A stretch of 64,000 nt of DNA from Curtobacterium sp. MCLR17_007. GTDB lineage: Bacteria > Actinomycetota > Actinomycetes > Actinomycetales > Microbacteriaceae. The notes beneath the pieces were generated by a model. That model saw only the letters and a program-made list of their open reading frames with translations, searched no databases and was not told where the DNA came from. How positions within the stretch are numbered: the first letter of the stretch is position 1; each line of letters begins with the position of its first letter. Below are positions 63,543-64,000 of the stretch, piece by piece. A program made the translations under genes and the position numbers. The stretch is taken from assembly GCF_003234655.2 (NCBI RefSeq), contig NZ_CP126271.1, positions 2,542,001-2,606,000 of the forward strand, in the 5' to 3' direction.

Positions 63543-64000
63543 CTACTTCACCGCTCCGGCGGTCAGGCCGGCGACGAACTGGCGCTGGACGATCAGGAAC
63601 GCGATCACGACCGGGATGCTCACGACGAGCGACGCCGCCATGATCTGGTTCCAGTACACGTTCGTCTGCGTCGAGTACTGCTGCAGGCCGACCGCCAGGG
63701 TCTGCCCGTTGCCGTTCGTCATGACCGAGGCGAACAGCACCTCACCCCACGCCGTCATGAACGAGTAGATGCCGACCGCCACGAGACCCGGACGGGCCGA
63801 GGGCAGGATGATCCGGAACAGCGCACCCATCGGACCGGAGCCGTCGACCATGGCGGCCTCGTCGAGTTCACGCGGGATCGTCTCGAAGTAGCCCGCGAGC
63901 ATCCAGATCGAGAACGGCAGCGTGAACGTCAGGTACGTGATGATCAGGCCGGTCCAGCTGCCGACGAGCTGGATGCCCAGCGAGTTCCCGAGGTTCGTGA
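63543..64000 (-). CDS. Carbohydrate ABC transporter permease (MalG type), 5' end outside window
   Basis: The last 152 or so codons are visible; the frame is open to the window edge, so the N-terminal spans lie beyond. The EAA loop that docks the ATPase is clear (ELDEAAMVDGSGPMGALFRI, then ILPSARPGL). The C-terminal spans are typical (FMTAWGEVLFA, then PVVIAFLIVQRQFVAGLTAGAVK at the end, read as two blocks). The ending GLTAGAVK is characteristic of MalG-type sugar permeases. The rest of the operon (other permease, binding protein) should lie to the right. Confidence 0.92.
   Translation of the reverse strand, partial: TNLGNSLGIQLVGSWTGLIITYLTFTLPFSIWMLAGYFETIPRELDEAAMVDGSGPMGALFRIILPSARPGLVAVGIYSFMTAWGEVLFASVMTNGNGQTLAVGLQQYSTQTNVYWNQIMAASLVVSIPVVIAFLIVQRQFVAGLTAGAVK

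Overview
The window is a high-GC chromosomal segment with many GTG starts, dense codon bias and frequent 4-nt start/stop overlaps. Gene content points to an actinobacterium of the Microbacteriaceae, most like Curtobacterium: an Rv2578c-type radical SAM gene behind an actinobacterial SOS box, a small SRP RNA next to dnaX, a choice-of-anchor G surface protein and an AbiEi/DUF559-type protein. The genus is an inference from gene content; no 16S gene is present. Apart from short sequence repeats I see no prophage, IS element, integron or CRISPR array.

Layout. 1-4.7 kb: 3' part of a PASTA penicillin-binding protein, a metallophosphoesterase, tRNA-Pro and a NarL-type two-component pair. 4.9-11.3 kb: an LLM flavin oxidoreductase, then an overlapping minus-strand operon (histidine kinase, membrane protein, LuxR-type regulator, thymidine kinase) and a LexA-box-controlled radical SAM gene. 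11.3-23.2 kb: core metabolism and replication (mqo, asd-lysC, recR-dnaX, SRP RNA, an NAD(P)-binding protein, ackA-pta). 23.3-34.7 kb: tRNA-Ser, then a surface-biogenesis region: an anchored surface protein with a 57-residue membrane protein, followed by a tightly coupled six-gene operon (processive GT2 synthase, exosortase-like protein, septum-formation-domain protein, polytopic membrane protein, UDP-GlcNAc 2-epimerase, sortase), and a HerA-like ATPase.

35-50 kb: Bcr/CflA exporter with divergent TetR regulator, secreted S53 peptidase, an MFS exporter with a one-lobe lipoprotein, a transsulfuration pair (CBS and a cystathionine lyase/synthase), and a sensor-cyclase/MscS-CNMP channel pair in which both nucleotide sites look degenerate and the cyclase N-terminus is broken by a one-base homopolymer deletion. 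50-64 kb: ABC exporter, amino-acid permease, AbiEi/DUF559 protein, rplJ-rplL with L10 leader, an OmpR-type two-component system, an unexplained acyl-CoA dehydrogenase-like / PIG-L-methyltransferase / GT2 cassette, a MacB-like ABC exporter, a beta-propeller protein and the end of a sugar ABC permease gene.

The strongest candidate for a new system is the 24.7-32.6 kb surface locus, which pairs an exosortase-type and a sortase-type transpeptidase with polysaccharide-building enzymes. The cyclase/channel pair and the ACAD/PIG-L-MTase/GT2 cassette come next. Between genes the window carries a recurrent terminator family (six sites related to GGACGGGAGGCCCGGTGC) and several short tandem repeats.
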